A DNA stretch of 14,089 bases from an uncultured bacterium (GCA_946061355.1 CAMGRE010000040.1:1-14089); one strand, 5' to 3'. Counted from the first letter of the stretch, positions 1 to 7,508 are shown. Numbers and translations: made by a program. Notes: generated from the letters alone by a model not told the origin.

Positions 1-2
1 CA

Positions 3-1730
3 GACCAGATCAGCGCTGAGCATGCGATGCGCTTTACACAGGACTATACGGAAAATGATGCACACAGCAGGGAATATCTGCAAGCGTATGGACTGAAGCA
101 GGAGAATAAAAAGACGGCGCAGGAGATAGAGACAAATCTGGAGAAAAAGGCAGAGGTGGAAAAGACCGTTCAGAATGCAGACATCCTGAATATGGCCACA
201 AAGGGCTATCAGGGAACGGTGCGTGCGATCAGCGTGGACGGGAAGATGTACTATGACAACACCCAGCTGACGGAGGACGGCGACGAAGATGCACCGAAGG
301 TTATTGATTCGGAGCAGGCGCGGGATTTTGTGGAAGAGGAGGAAGAGAAGATTCAGCTGGAGGAGGAAAAGATCGTCAACCAGCTGAAGAGGCGCGATGT
401 CTTTCAATACATGAACTCGGATAATCTGATGGAATATATGGATTATGATGAGCATGCCGCAGATTTCATTTTTCAGTTTGATCAGCAGAGAAGAGCGGAA
501 AGAGAGCGGGGCGCTGCAGGCGGGATTTCCCAGGAGGGTGAGGTCAATAGGAATCATATGAAGAACCAGGGGCTGACAGATGATGTCGCATTTGAGGGCA
601 ATCTGGATGATCTGGCTTCACAGGGCTTCCTAGGGGGATCGCTAGGGATATTGAAATTTCTTTTCGGTATGGGGCGGGATCTCGGATTTTCCTTTGCCGG
701 AGTTTCCGGTATCATGCAGGCGCTCGAAGGGGCAAAAGAGGGAAATAAGGACGAAATAGCAGACGGAGCAGTCAATGCTGCCGGAAATATGACATGGACA
801 GCGTCATTAGCGCTGGGCACGTTTTTGTTCGATGCGATGAAGAACGCCGGACTTGGGTATCAGGAACAGGCCTTAAAGACGTTTAAGCTTATGGGATTTG
901 ATATTCTCGGAGGAACCAATATTTCTGTGATGAGCGGTGCAGCAGCAGCATTCACCATGCTGCGTGGAGCCTATGGGCTCGGCAGTAATTTGGGCGATGC
1001 ACAGCGGCTGGAGAATTATGGGGATTTCGTCAAACAAAAGGGGTTGAACCGGTTCGGAAGAGTGATAGAAAACGCAGAGACAGAGAGCAGGGTTCAGGCT
1101 TTGGGTTCGGCAGTTGATATCGGTAGTGGTGCAGTTACTGCGGCACTTTTGTTTACGGGCGTGGGTGGACTTGCATTTACTGCAGCCAATGTGGCGATCA
1201 GCCAGCTCATCAAGGGGATCGGCGGAGGGCTGATCCGGCGTGGAACTAAGAAAAGTATCCTGGAATCTCCGTCCGTGCTCGGTGGTCTGAATTATGACAA
1301 AAATATAATCAGTGAAGAACACTTTAACCAATTGTTTGCCTATGTAACCGGTATGAATGAACCGGATACGCTGGCAGATACCCTGAAGGTGGTAGACGGA
1401 ATTGATCTTCACCGGGGAATGCGCAGATCCATGCTCAAACCCGATCTGGAGATCGATCGTGCCATGTCACAGCTGGGCTTTGACGATCCGAACAAGTATG
1501 GCAATATCACGTTGAAAAAACTTCATACCAGAATGGGCATGACGGATGACTGGCGCAAGACGCTGCGAAATGCCATAGAGATCAAAGGTCTTGATTATAA
1601 TACGAACTGGACAAAGTTTGTCAAGGGAATCACAGGAAATGCCAATTATTACAAAAAGAATGCAAGACTGACAAGAGCGGAAATGGCAGAGCGCAGGAGA
1701 GCAGAGATGGCAGCCGGAGCCGGGGCATAG
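3..1730 (+). CDS. Large hypothetical protein, 3' part only (5' end outside window)
   Basis: I do not recognise this family. The frame is open from the first base, reading DQISAEHA before the first in-window Met at 27, and no ribosome binding site precedes that Met, so the gene probably starts upstream. Numbering from Met 27, residues about 30-155 are charged and probably coiled coil, with a Glu-rich run near 103-120. Residues about 200-233, 247-275, 291-323 and 358-403 are Gly/Ala-rich hydrophobic segments separated by short polar linkers, resembling membrane-inserting or pore-like helices rather than ordinary transporter segments. Residues about 405-540 form a soluble basic region, and the tail is Ala/Arg-rich (AEMAERRRAEMAAGAGA). 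No catalytic motif was found. It could be the C-terminal part of a large secreted or injected effector, or a phage/contractile-system-related protein, but this is inference. It ends 75 bases before metG with no terminator visible. Confidence 0.75.
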   Translation, partial: DQISAEHAMRFTQDYTENDAHSREYLQAYGLKQENKKTAQEIETNLEKKAEVEKTVQNADILNMATKGYQGTVRAISVDGKMYYDNTQLTEDGDEDAPKVIDSEQARDFVEEEEEKIQLEEEKIVNQLKRRDVFQYMNSDNLMEYMDYDEHAADFIFQFDQQRRAERERGAAGGISQEGEVNRNHMKNQGLTDDVAFEGNLDDLASQGFLGGSLGILKFLFGMGRDLGFSFAGVSGIMQALEGAKEGNKDEIADGAVNAAGNMTWTASLALGTFLFDAMKNAGLGYQEQALKTFKLMGFDILGGTNISVMSGAAAAFTMLRGAYGLGSNLGDAQRLENYGDFVKQKGLNRFGRVIENAETESRVQALGSAVDIGSGAVTAALLFTGVGGLAFTAANVAISQLIKGIGGGLIRRGTKKSILESPSVLGGLNYDKNIISEEHFNQLFAYVTGMNEPDTLADTLKVVDGIDLHRGMRRSMLKPDLEIDRAMSQLGFDDPNKYGNITLKKLHTRMGMTDDWRKTLRNAIEIKGLDYNTNWTKFVKGITGNANYYKKNARLTRAEMAERRRAEMAAGAGA

Positions 1731-1737
1731 TGAGTAT

Positions 1738-1766
1738 TTGACAATGCGTATTGATTATGCTACGCT
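1738..1766 (+). promoter_or_regulatory. Probable metG promoter
   Basis: A perfect TTGACA -35 box (1738-1743) is followed after 17 bases by TACGCT (1761-1766). The TGC just before it gives an extended -10 (TGn). The -10 box itself is a weak match. The site lies between the end of the upstream gene and the metG ribosome binding site (AAGGAAG, 1791-1797). Confidence 0.5.
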
Positions 1767-1805
1767 TAAAAAAGTCTGAAATTTTGAAATAAGGAAGCGA
1801 AGAGA

Positions 1806-3776
1806 ATGAAGAACAAGGGAAAATATTATATCACTACGGCGATCGCCTATACATCCGGCAAGCCGCATATCGGCAACAGTTATGAGATCGTGCTGGCTGA
1901 CAGCATTGCCCGTTTTAAGAGGAAGGACGGGTATGATGTCTTTTTCCAGACGGGAACGGATGAGCACGGACAGAAGATCGAGCTGAAAGCGGAGGAAGCG
2001 GGTATCACGCCGAAGGAGTTTGTGGATAACGTGGCGGGTACGATCAGGGGATTATGGGATCTGATGGACACTTCCTATGATAAGTTTATCCGTACCACAG
2101 ATGATTATCATGAGAAACAGGTGCAGAAGATCTTCAAGCGTCTCTATGATCAGGGCGATATCTATAAGGGCGCTTATGAGGGAATGTACTGTACGCCCTG
2201 CGAGTCTTTCTGGACGGAATCCCAGCTGGTGGACGGCAAATGTCCCGACTGCGGCAGGGAGGTAAAGCCTGCCAAGGAGGAAGCGTACTTCTTCCGCATG
2301 AGCAAATATGCGGATAAGCTGATCGAGCATATCAACACGCATCCGGAATTTATCCAGCCGGTGTCCCGCAAAAACGAGATGATGAACAACTTCCTCCTGC
2401 CGGGATTGCAGGATCTGTGCGTGTCCAGAACGTCATTTAAATGGGGAATTCCCGTAACGTTTGACGAGAAGCATGTGGTCTATGTATGGCTGGATGCTTT
2501 GACCAACTATATCACAGGCATCGGCTATGACTGTGACGGCAACAGTTCGGAGCAGTATAAGAAATACTGGCCCGCAGATCTGCATCTGATCGGAAAGGAT
2601 ATCATCCGTTTCCATACGATCTACTGGCCGATCTTCCTGATGGCGTTAGGTGAGCCGTTGCCGAAGCAGGTGTTCGGACATCCCTGGTTGCTGCAGGGCG
2701 ACGGCAAGATGAGCAAGTCTAAGGGCAATGTGATCTATGCTGATGATCTGGTGAAATTTTTCGGCGTGGATGCGGTGCGGTATTTTGTGCTGCATGAGAT
2801 GCCTTTTGAAAATGATGGCGTGATCTCCTGGGAGCTGATGGTGGAGCGTATGAACTCCGATCTTGCCAACACACTTGGAAATCTTGTCAACAGAACCATT
2901 TCCATGAGCAATAAGTATTTTGACGGAATTGTTTCTGACAAGGGTGTCACTGCCGAAGTGGACGCTGATCTGAAAGCCGTTGTGACAGGTACGTATGACA
3001 AGGTAGAAAGTAAGATGGACGAACTCCGCGTGGCAGATGCGCTTACGGAAATCTTTACTTTATTTAAACGTTGTAACAAGTATATCGATGAGACGGAGCC
3101 TTGGGTGCTTGCCAAGGACGAGGCAAAGAAAGACAGACTTGCCACCGTACTCTACAATCTGGTGGAGAGCATCGTGATCGGGGCATCCCTGCTTGAGCCC
3201 TTTATGCCCAAGACGGCGGAAAAGATTGTGGCTCAGCTGAATACTTCACTGAGAGAGTTTGACACATTGAAGGAGTTTGGCGGATATGCGTCAGGTACCC
3301 GTGTGACGGATAAGCCCGAGATCCTGTTTGCAAGGCTGGATGTGAAGGAAGTCGTTGAGAAAGCGGAGGCAATGTTTGCTGAGAGAAGGGCGGCAGCCGA
3401 GGTTTCGGAGCCAAAGCAGGACGAGAATGTCATCGATATTGAGGCAAAGCCGGAGATTACATTCGATGACTTTGATAAAATGCAGTTCCAGGTAGGCGAG
3501 ATCATTGCCTGCGAGGAAGTGCCAAAATCAAAGAAGCTTCTGTGCAGCCAGGTGAAGATCGGCAGCCAGGTAAAACAGATCGTGTCCGGCATCAAACAGC
3601 ATTATTCCGCCAAAGAGATGGTGGGCAAGAAGGTGATGGTTCTCGTGAATCTGAAACCGGCCAAGCTTGCAGGAGTCCTTTCTGAAGGTATGCTTCTGTG
3701 TGCGGAGGATGCGGACGGCAATCTGGCGCTGCTCACACCCGAGAAAGATATGCCTGCAGGAGCAGAGATCTGTTGA
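1806..3776 (+). CDS. metG: Methionyl-tRNA synthetase with C-terminal tRNA-binding domain
   Basis: Class I aminoacyl-tRNA synthetase that charges tRNA-Met with methionine using ATP, in the cytoplasm; essential for initiation and elongation. The 656-residue length fits the bacterial form with an appended tRNA-binding domain. The HIGH-type motif is PHIGN at 20-24 and KMSKS lies at 301-305. A four-cysteine zinc knuckle is formed by C129/C132 and C146/C149. The anticodon-binding helical region covers about 380-500. After a linker of about 50 residues, residues 553-656 form an EMAP-II/Trbp111-like OB fold (FQVGEIIACEEVPKSKKLL, then a VSGIKQHY stretch). The start ATG has AAGGAAG nine bases upstream. 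A strong terminator follows, so it is probably transcribed alone. Identification is secure. Confidence 0.98.
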   Translation: MKNKGKYYITTAIAYTSGKPHIGNSYEIVLADSIARFKRKDGYDVFFQTGTDEHGQKIELKAEEAGITPKEFVDNVAGTIRGLWDLMDTSYDKFIRTTDDYHEKQVQKIFKRLYDQGDIYKGAYEGMYCTPCESFWTESQLVDGKCPDCGREVKPAKEEAYFFRMSKYADKLIEHINTHPEFIQPVSRKNEMMNNFLLPGLQDLCVSRTSFKWGIPVTFDEKHVVYVWLDALTNYITGIGYDCDGNSSEQYKKYWPADLHLIGKDIIRFHTIYWPIFLMALGEPLPKQVFGHPWLLQGDGKMSKSKGNVIYADDLVKFFGVDAVRYFVLHEMPFENDGVISWELMVERMNSDLANTLGNLVNRTISMSNKYFDGIVSDKGVTAEVDADLKAVVTGTYDKVESKMDELRVADALTEIFTLFKRCNKYIDETEPWVLAKDEAKKDRLATVLYNLVESIVIGASLLEPFMPKTAEKIVAQLNTSLREFDTLKEFGGYASGTRVTDKPEILFARLDVKEVVEKAEAMFAERRAAAEVSEPKQDENVIDIEAKPEITFDDFDKMQFQVGEIIACEEVPKSKKLLCSQVKIGSQVKQIVSGIKQHYSAKEMVGKKVMVLVNLKPAKLAGVLSEGMLLCAEDADGNLALLTPEKDMPAGAEIC

Positions 3777-3791
3777 TCGGTTTTTGAACTA

Positions 3792-3828
3792 AAAAGGGAA
3801 TTCCTGGAGAGATCCGGGGATTCCTTTT
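3792..3828 (+). terminator. Rho-independent terminator of metG
   Basis: Fifteen base pairs (AAAAGGGAATTCCTGG with CCGGGGATTCCTTTT) form with one bulged G, two G-U-type pairs and the six-base loop AGAGAT. The A-run at the 5' foot and T-run at the 3' foot suit termination. It starts 15 bases after the metG stop. Confidence 0.85.
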
Positions 3829-3839
3829 CGTGATTATGG

Positions 3840-3865
3840 GGTATAATATCGACAGATATTATACC
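3840..3865 (+). promoter_or_regulatory. Inverted repeat containing the -10 box of the dehydrogenase gene
   Basis: GGTATAATATC and GATATTATACC are perfect 11-base inverted repeats separated by GACA. The left arm contains a perfect TATAAT (3842-3847), about 105 bases before the GTG start. No good -35 box is seen at 17-base spacing (GATTCC). A palindrome over the -10 and start site suggests an operator or a 5'-terminal RNA hairpin. It does not match the Rex consensus (TTGTTA...TAACAA) that controls many fermentative dehydrogenases. Confidence 0.5.
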
Positions 3866-3909
3866 GCGCGAATGCGCATCCGCCGGAGGCAACATGTGCG
3901 GAGCACATG
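3866..3909 (+). repeat. Array of small hairpins in the leader of the dehydrogenase gene
   Basis: Three adjacent perfect hairpins lie between the -10 box and the ribosome binding site: GCGC-GAAT-GCGC (3866-3877), GCC-GGA-GGC (3882-3890) and CATGTGC-GGA-GCACATG (3893-3909). They may be a dispersed intergenic repeat or a structured 5' leader. There is no T-run after the last hairpin, so it is not a terminator. Confidence 0.5.
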
Positions 3910-3936
3910 GTACACTATTTGCGCAAGTACTGCGAT

Positions 3937-3944
3937 AAAGGAGG
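3937..3944 (+). promoter_or_regulatory. Ribosome binding site that fixes the GTG start at 3953
   Basis: AAAGGAGG ends eight bases before GTG 3953. The longer in-frame ATG at 3830 has no comparable site and would translate through the promoter and hairpins. Confidence 0.9.
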
Positions 3945-3952
3945 AATCTACA

Positions 3953-4948
3953 GTGAAAATCTTATTTTATTCCACAAAACCTTATGACAAAGTATGGTTT
4001 GAGCCTATGGGAAAGGATTTTGGCTTTGACGTGCATTTTGTGGAAATGCCTTGTAACGACGAAACCATCGCTCTGGCCAAGGGTTATGATGCAATCTGCA
4101 CATTTGTCAATGACTATATTGATGCAGCCATGATCAGCCGTCTGCACAGGATGAAAGTGAAAGGGATCCTGCTCCGCTGCGCCGGTTTCAATCAGGTCGA
4201 TCTGAAGGCGGCAAAAGGGAAGATCACGGTACTCCGTGTTCCCAGCTATTCACCGGAAGCGGTGGCAGAGTATGCCATGGCGCTGCTGCTCACGGTAAAC
4301 CGATATACGCACAGAGCATATACCCGGACAAGGGATTTCAATATGAACATCAACGGCTTTATGGGAACGGATCTTCACACAAAGACGGCAGGCGTGGTCG
4401 GAACGGGCAAGATCGGGCAGGCGATGATCCGTATTCTCAAGGGTTTTGGAATGCATATTCTTGCGTATGATCCCTATCCGAATCCGTCGCTTGACGTGGA
4501 ATATGTATCTATCGAGGAACTCATGCGCCGGTCGGATGTGATCTCGCTTCACTGCCCGCTGACTGAGGAGACAAAATATATCATCAACCAAAAGACAATT
4601 GATCTTATGAAGGATGGTGTGTATCTGATTAACACTTCACGCGGTCAGCTGATCGATACGGAGAGTCTGATCCAGGCATTACTGGCAAAGAAATTTGCCG
4701 GAGTAGGTCTGGATGTGTACGAGGAAGAAGAGGGTGTCTTCTATGAGGACAGGTCGAATGATATCGACATTATAAAAGATGAAAACCTAGTGCGGCTCAC
4801 GGCGTTTCCGAATGTACTGATCACTTCCCATATGGGATTCTTCACCAAGGAGGCTACCAGGGAGATCGCAAGGGTCACACTGGAAAATGCGTATGCGCTT
4901 GAGAACGGCAAACCACTGGTGAATGAGGTCGTATGGGATCGGGGCTGA
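3953..4948 (+). CDS. ldhA: D-lactate dehydrogenase / D-2-hydroxyacid dehydrogenase
   Basis: NAD-dependent cytoplasmic dehydrogenase of the D-2-hydroxyacid family, probably reducing pyruvate to D-lactate to regenerate NAD+ during fermentation. With the GTG start the protein has 331 residues, typical for D-lactate dehydrogenases, and begins MKILFYSTKPYD as expected. The Rossmann nucleotide motif GVVGTGKIG lies at 147-155, with the acidic residue D173 (AYDPYP) after the second strand favouring NAD over NADP. The catalytic set is visible: Arg230 in NTSRGQ, Glu within the YEEEEG run (257-260) and His293 in SHMGFFT. FaQVDL near 80, GRY/PSYSPEAVAEYA near 100 and VGLDVYEE are also typical of D-LDH. 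It has its own promoter region and leader. Substrate is inferred: a related 2-hydroxyacid (for example 2-hydroxyisocaproate-type) dehydrogenase is the main alternative. Confidence 0.9.
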   Translation: MKILFYSTKPYDKVWFEPMGKDFGFDVHFVEMPCNDETIALAKGYDAICTFVNDYIDAAMISRLHRMKVKGILLRCAGFNQVDLKAAKGKITVLRVPSYSPEAVAEYAMALLLTVNRYTHRAYTRTRDFNMNINGFMGTDLHTKTAGVVGTGKIGQAMIRILKGFGMHILAYDPYPNPSLDVEYVSIEELMRRSDVISLHCPLTEETKYIINQKTIDLMKDGVYLINTSRGQLIDTESLIQALLAKKFAGVGLDVYEEEEGVFYEDRSNDIDIIKDENLVRLTAFPNVLITSHMGFFTKEATREIARVTLENAYALENGKPLVNEVVWDRG

Positions 4949-4951
4949 GGC

Positions 4952-4980
4952 TTGTATTCCGACATGAAATCTTATATAAT
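4952..4980 (+). promoter_or_regulatory. Probable promoter for the GNAT-HD-DUF624 cluster
   Basis: TTGTAT (4952-4957) and a perfect TATAAT (4975-4980) are separated by 17 bases. It begins four bases after the dehydrogenase stop, and the transcript would start just at the hairpin region. Confidence 0.6.
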
Positions 4981-4982
4981 GA

Positions 4983-5090
4983 GCGCAAAAGAAAAACAAG
5001 CGGCTGCGAAGCAGACATTTGTTTTTCTTGCGCCATTAACGAGCAAACCGCCTGCGAAGCAGGCAAGTGAGTGCGTTAGCACGAGTTTGC
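4983..5090 (+). repeat. Intergenic hairpin repeat with GCGAAGC mini-hairpins
   Basis: There are two structured units. Unit 1 (4983-5033) is a long stem, GCGCAAAAGAAAAACAA against TTGTTTTTCTTGCGC with a two-A bulge, enclosing CTGC-GAA-GCAG (5004-5014). Unit 2 (5043-5090) is an outer stem GCAAAC/GTTTGC enclosing GCCTGC-GAA-GCAGGC (5050-5064) and GTGC-GTTA-GCAC (5071-5082), a three-way-junction shape. The region contains no gene. The T-rich 3' arm of unit 1 may also terminate transcription from the dehydrogenase gene. It looks like a dispersed palindromic repeat or a structured leader of the downstream gene. Confidence 0.6.
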
Positions 5091-5115
5091 GAGTGATGAG
5101 TTCGGAGATGATGGA

Positions 5116-5586
5116 ATGAAGCAGAGCTGGCAGGTCAGGGAAGCATATCGGGAGGAATGGCAGGAAGCCATGGCATTGGCATGGAGAACATTCCTGAAAT
5201 TTGAGGCACAGGATTACGGAGAAGAAGGGACACAGAGTTTTCATGAGTTTGTGACAGATTCCTCTTTGTACCGAATGTTTCTTGCCGGAAGTTACGAACT
5301 GATCGTGGCAGTTGAGGATGATCATATGATAGGAATGATCACAGTGCGAAATGAAAGCCATATCTCCTTATTATTTGTGGATGAGAAGTATCAGATGCAG
5401 GGCGTAGGGCGCTCTCTGATAGAGTATCTGCGCAATTATCTGTTGAGCGAAGTGGGAGTGTCAAAGGTAACGGTAAATGCCTCTCCTTATGGTCTGGAAT
5501 TTTATCATAGGCTTGGATTCCGCGATCTTGGAGCAGAGCAGGTTGATGATGGGATTCGTTATACACCGATGGAATTTGTACTGTAG
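5116..5586 (+). CDS. GNAT-family N-acetyltransferase
   Basis: A 156-residue protein of the GCN5-related N-acetyltransferase fold, transferring an acetyl group from acetyl-CoA to an unknown amine substrate in the cytoplasm. The acetyl-CoA pyrophosphate-binding motif A is visible as LLFVDEKYQMQGVGRSLIEYL, with the Q-x-Q-G-x-G-R loop at 93-99. The later strand and helix carry ASPYGLEFYHRLGFRDLG, the usual C-terminal GNAT signature. The N-terminus (WQVREAYREEWQEAMALAWRTF) is the usual first strand-helix unit. GGAG lies eight bases before the ATG. The next gene starts 21 bases after the stop, so the two are probably co-transcribed. The sequence does not show whether the substrate is a protein, small amine or antibiotic. 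Confidence 0.93.
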   Translation: MKQSWQVREAYREEWQEAMALAWRTFLKFEAQDYGEEGTQSFHEFVTDSSLYRMFLAGSYELIVAVEDDHMIGMITVRNESHISLLFVDEKYQMQGVGRSLIEYLRNYLLSEVGVSKVTVNASPYGLEFYHRLGFRDLGAEQVDDGIRYTPMEFVL

Positions 5587-5607
5587 AGAAAGGGGTAGGA
5601 ACCTATT

Positions 5608-6879
5608 ATGTGGGCAATGGATTATATCAGCAGCAGAGACATCTGCTATCTAATATGTGATATCCTGAGTCTTATGGACAAAAGACCGATCGAACACGGA
5701 ATGCGTGTAGCATATATGCTGATGAAGCTTTTGCAGAATAAGAAGAATTATGAGGAATATGAAATTGCAGAGTTTGTATTTCTTGCAATGATTCATGATA
5801 TCGGTGCATATGTGACAGGCGGGATCGGTGACACCCCTGAATATGAGAATGAAGATTCACTGGAGCATGGAATTTACGGCGCATTGTTTGTAAAGACGAA
5901 TTCTCCCTTTGGGCAGAGAGCGGAGGCACTTCTCTATCATCATATGCGCTATTCGCGGATCAACTGCATGAATTATCAGTATGACACGATTTCCATGTAT
6001 TTAAGCCTTCTGGAAGATGTGGACGCATTGTACATGAAAGATGGCGAGGCGTTTGATTATCGTGTGTTTGAAAGAGAAACCGGAACAAAATATTTTCCGG
6101 AGGCGGTAATGTTCCTCTTAAAAAGCATCCGCCGTGACAATCTTTTTGAACAGATTTCCAATGGAAATTTTAAAAAAGAACTGTATGATTTTATGGATTA
6201 TGCCCTTTTCACAAACGAGGAAAAAGAGGCTTATATCAGATTTGCGGTTCATTGTATGGGGCTGCGGGAAAAACACAGGGCGGCTGAAGCGATCATGTGC
6301 GCCTGTGTGTCGGAGGAGATCGGGGATGCGGTCGGGCTCGGTATCAGGGACAGGGAAAAACTGTTTTACAGTGCACTGCTCCATGATATGGGGATGCTGG
6401 CAGTGGACAGAGCGATAGCGGAGCTGCCGAGAGGTCTGGAACCGGAAGAGAAGAAGCAGATCATGGGACATGTTCTGGTTCAGGATAAGATATTGCGCAA
6501 ATGGTTCTGTGAGCCGGACGTTCCGGATATTGTGCGGGCTCACCATGAGCGCCTGGACGGAAGTGGTTATCCTGCCGGCAAAAGAGGAAACAACATGACC
6601 ATGCTGCAGAAAATCCTTCAGGTGGCGGATATGTTCACGGCCATGAGCAACAAGCGTCCGTACCGTCCGGCAAGAAAGAAAGAGGAGATCTTTGCAATTC
6701 TGGAAGAAGAGATCGGGCGGGACAGGATAGATGATTATGTTGTGGCTGTGCTCAAAGGGAAATTTGACACGATAGAGCGCAAACTGCGCGTGGAGACAAA
6801 GAATTACCTGGAGATGCAGCTCAGAATGGGAAATATGTATAAGTTACTTTTGGAAAAACGATTGGGGGAAAAGGTATGA
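5608..6879 (+). CDS. Tandem HD-domain protein with C-terminal HD-GYP-like phosphohydrolase domain
   Basis: A 423-residue cytoplasmic protein with two HD-type metal-dependent phosphohydrolase domains in a row. The second (about 215-385) carries the HD-GYP set: H223, H259-D260, H288, H312-H313 in HHERLDGSGYP (312-322) and D341. HD-GYP enzymes hydrolyse cyclic di-GMP or related cyclic dinucleotides. The usual Lys of HDxGK is Met here (HDMGM, 259-263). The first domain (about 8-150) keeps a comparable ligand pattern: H30, H63-D64 (HDIGA), H87, H111-H112 and D137, but lacks the GYP loop. There is no sensor, receiver or membrane segment. ATG 5608 has AAAGGGG and TAGGA upstream. The stop overlaps the start of the DUF624 gene (ATGA), implying translational coupling. 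A signalling-nucleotide hydrolase or a nucleotide-binding sensor are both possible. Confidence 0.88.
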   Translation: MWAMDYISSRDICYLICDILSLMDKRPIEHGMRVAYMLMKLLQNKKNYEEYEIAEFVFLAMIHDIGAYVTGGIGDTPEYENEDSLEHGIYGALFVKTNSPFGQRAEALLYHHMRYSRINCMNYQYDTISMYLSLLEDVDALYMKDGEAFDYRVFERETGTKYFPEAVMFLLKSIRRDNLFEQISNGNFKKELYDFMDYALFTNEEKEAYIRFAVHCMGLREKHRAAEAIMCACVSEEIGDAVGLGIRDREKLFYSALLHDMGMLAVDRAIAELPRGLEPEEKKQIMGHVLVQDKILRKWFCEPDVPDIVRAHHERLDGSGYPAGKRGNNMTMLQKILQVADMFTAMSNKRPYRPARKKEEIFAILEEEIGRDRIDDYVVAVLKGKFDTIERKLRVETKNYLEMQLRMGNMYKLLLEKRLGEKV

Positions 6880-7508
6880 ATCGTTTCTTTGACATGGACA
6901 GCCCGATCATGCGTTTTTTAAATCGGGTTGCAGATCTTGTGTGGCTGAATGTTCTTACGATCATCTGCTGTATTCCCGTGATCACGGCGGGAGCATCGCT
7001 GACGGCGCTGCATTATGTGGCGCTTCGGATGACACGGAATGAGGAAGGCTACATTACGAAAGATTTTTTCAAATCTTTCAAGGAGAATTTTCTGCAGGCG
7101 ACGGTGATCTGGATAGTGATGCTTGTGCTTGCGGCAGGGCTTGGTGCGGACTTTTATATTATGGCTTTTTCGTCGGTAGAGATGGGATCCGTGATACAGG
7201 TGCTTGTCTTTGCGGCAGCATTTCTTTTGCTGTTCGGAGGGATCTATGTCTTTCCTTTTCAGGCAAGATTTGCAAATACGATCCGCAATACTGTCAAAAA
7301 TGCCTATATCACCAGCGTCATGAATTTCCCGAAGACGATGCTGATCCTGGTCATGTACGCCGTATTTCTGACCGCATACTGCCTGTTTTTCCTGTATCTG
7401 GTGCCGCTGATCCTTTTCTGCGGACTCTCCTTGCCGGTGTTCCTTGCCTGCACTTTTTACACCTCTATTTTCAAAAAGCTGGAGGAGCAGATTAGTCAAT
7501 CTGTATAG
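6876..7508 (+). CDS. DUF624 (YesL-type) integral membrane protein
   Basis: A 210-residue membrane protein matching the DUF624/YesL pattern: a short N-terminus MNRFFDMDSPIMRFLNRVADL, a first membrane helix WLNVLTIICCIPVITAGAS, and the conserved TALHYVALRM and D/NEEGYITKDFFKSFKENF stretches. Three or four further hydrophobic helices follow (about 80-100, 103-125, 148-170 and 175-195). YesL proteins usually lie near carbohydrate-utilisation genes and ABC sugar importers; their biochemical role is not established. The start overlaps the stop of the HD gene (ATGA) and GGGGGAAAAGG lies directly upstream, so the two are co-translated. The next gene, a sugar ABC ATPase, begins 129 bases on, with no clear terminator between them. 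Confidence 0.9.
   Translation: MNRFFDMDSPIMRFLNRVADLVWLNVLTIICCIPVITAGASLTALHYVALRMTRNEEGYITKDFFKSFKENFLQATVIWIVMLVLAAGLGADFYIMAFSSVEMGSVIQVLVFAAAFLLLFGGIYVFPFQARFANTIRNTVKNAYITSVMNFPKTMLILVMYAVFLTAYCLFFLYLVPLILFCGLSLPVFLACTFYTSIFKKLEEQISQSV

Noticed and set aside
873..1412. 179-codon minus-strand frame
   Set aside because: It is opposite the first gene, has no ribosome binding site or recognisable domain, and shows the high Cys/His content of a shadow frame.
3840..3865. Rex operator
   Set aside because: The arms GGTATAATATC/GATATTATACC do not contain the TTGTTA...TAACAA pattern.
3830..3952. Longer in-frame start (ATG 3830) for the D-lactate dehydrogenase
   Set aside because: It would add 41 Arg-rich residues unlike the family, translate through the promoter and hairpins, and lacks a ribosome binding site. 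GTG 3953 has a perfect site and gives the normal N-terminus.
4983..5090. CRISPR array or tRNA
   Set aside because: The repeats are inverted, not direct with regular spacers, and no tRNA acceptor stem, anticodon loop or T-loop could be fitted.
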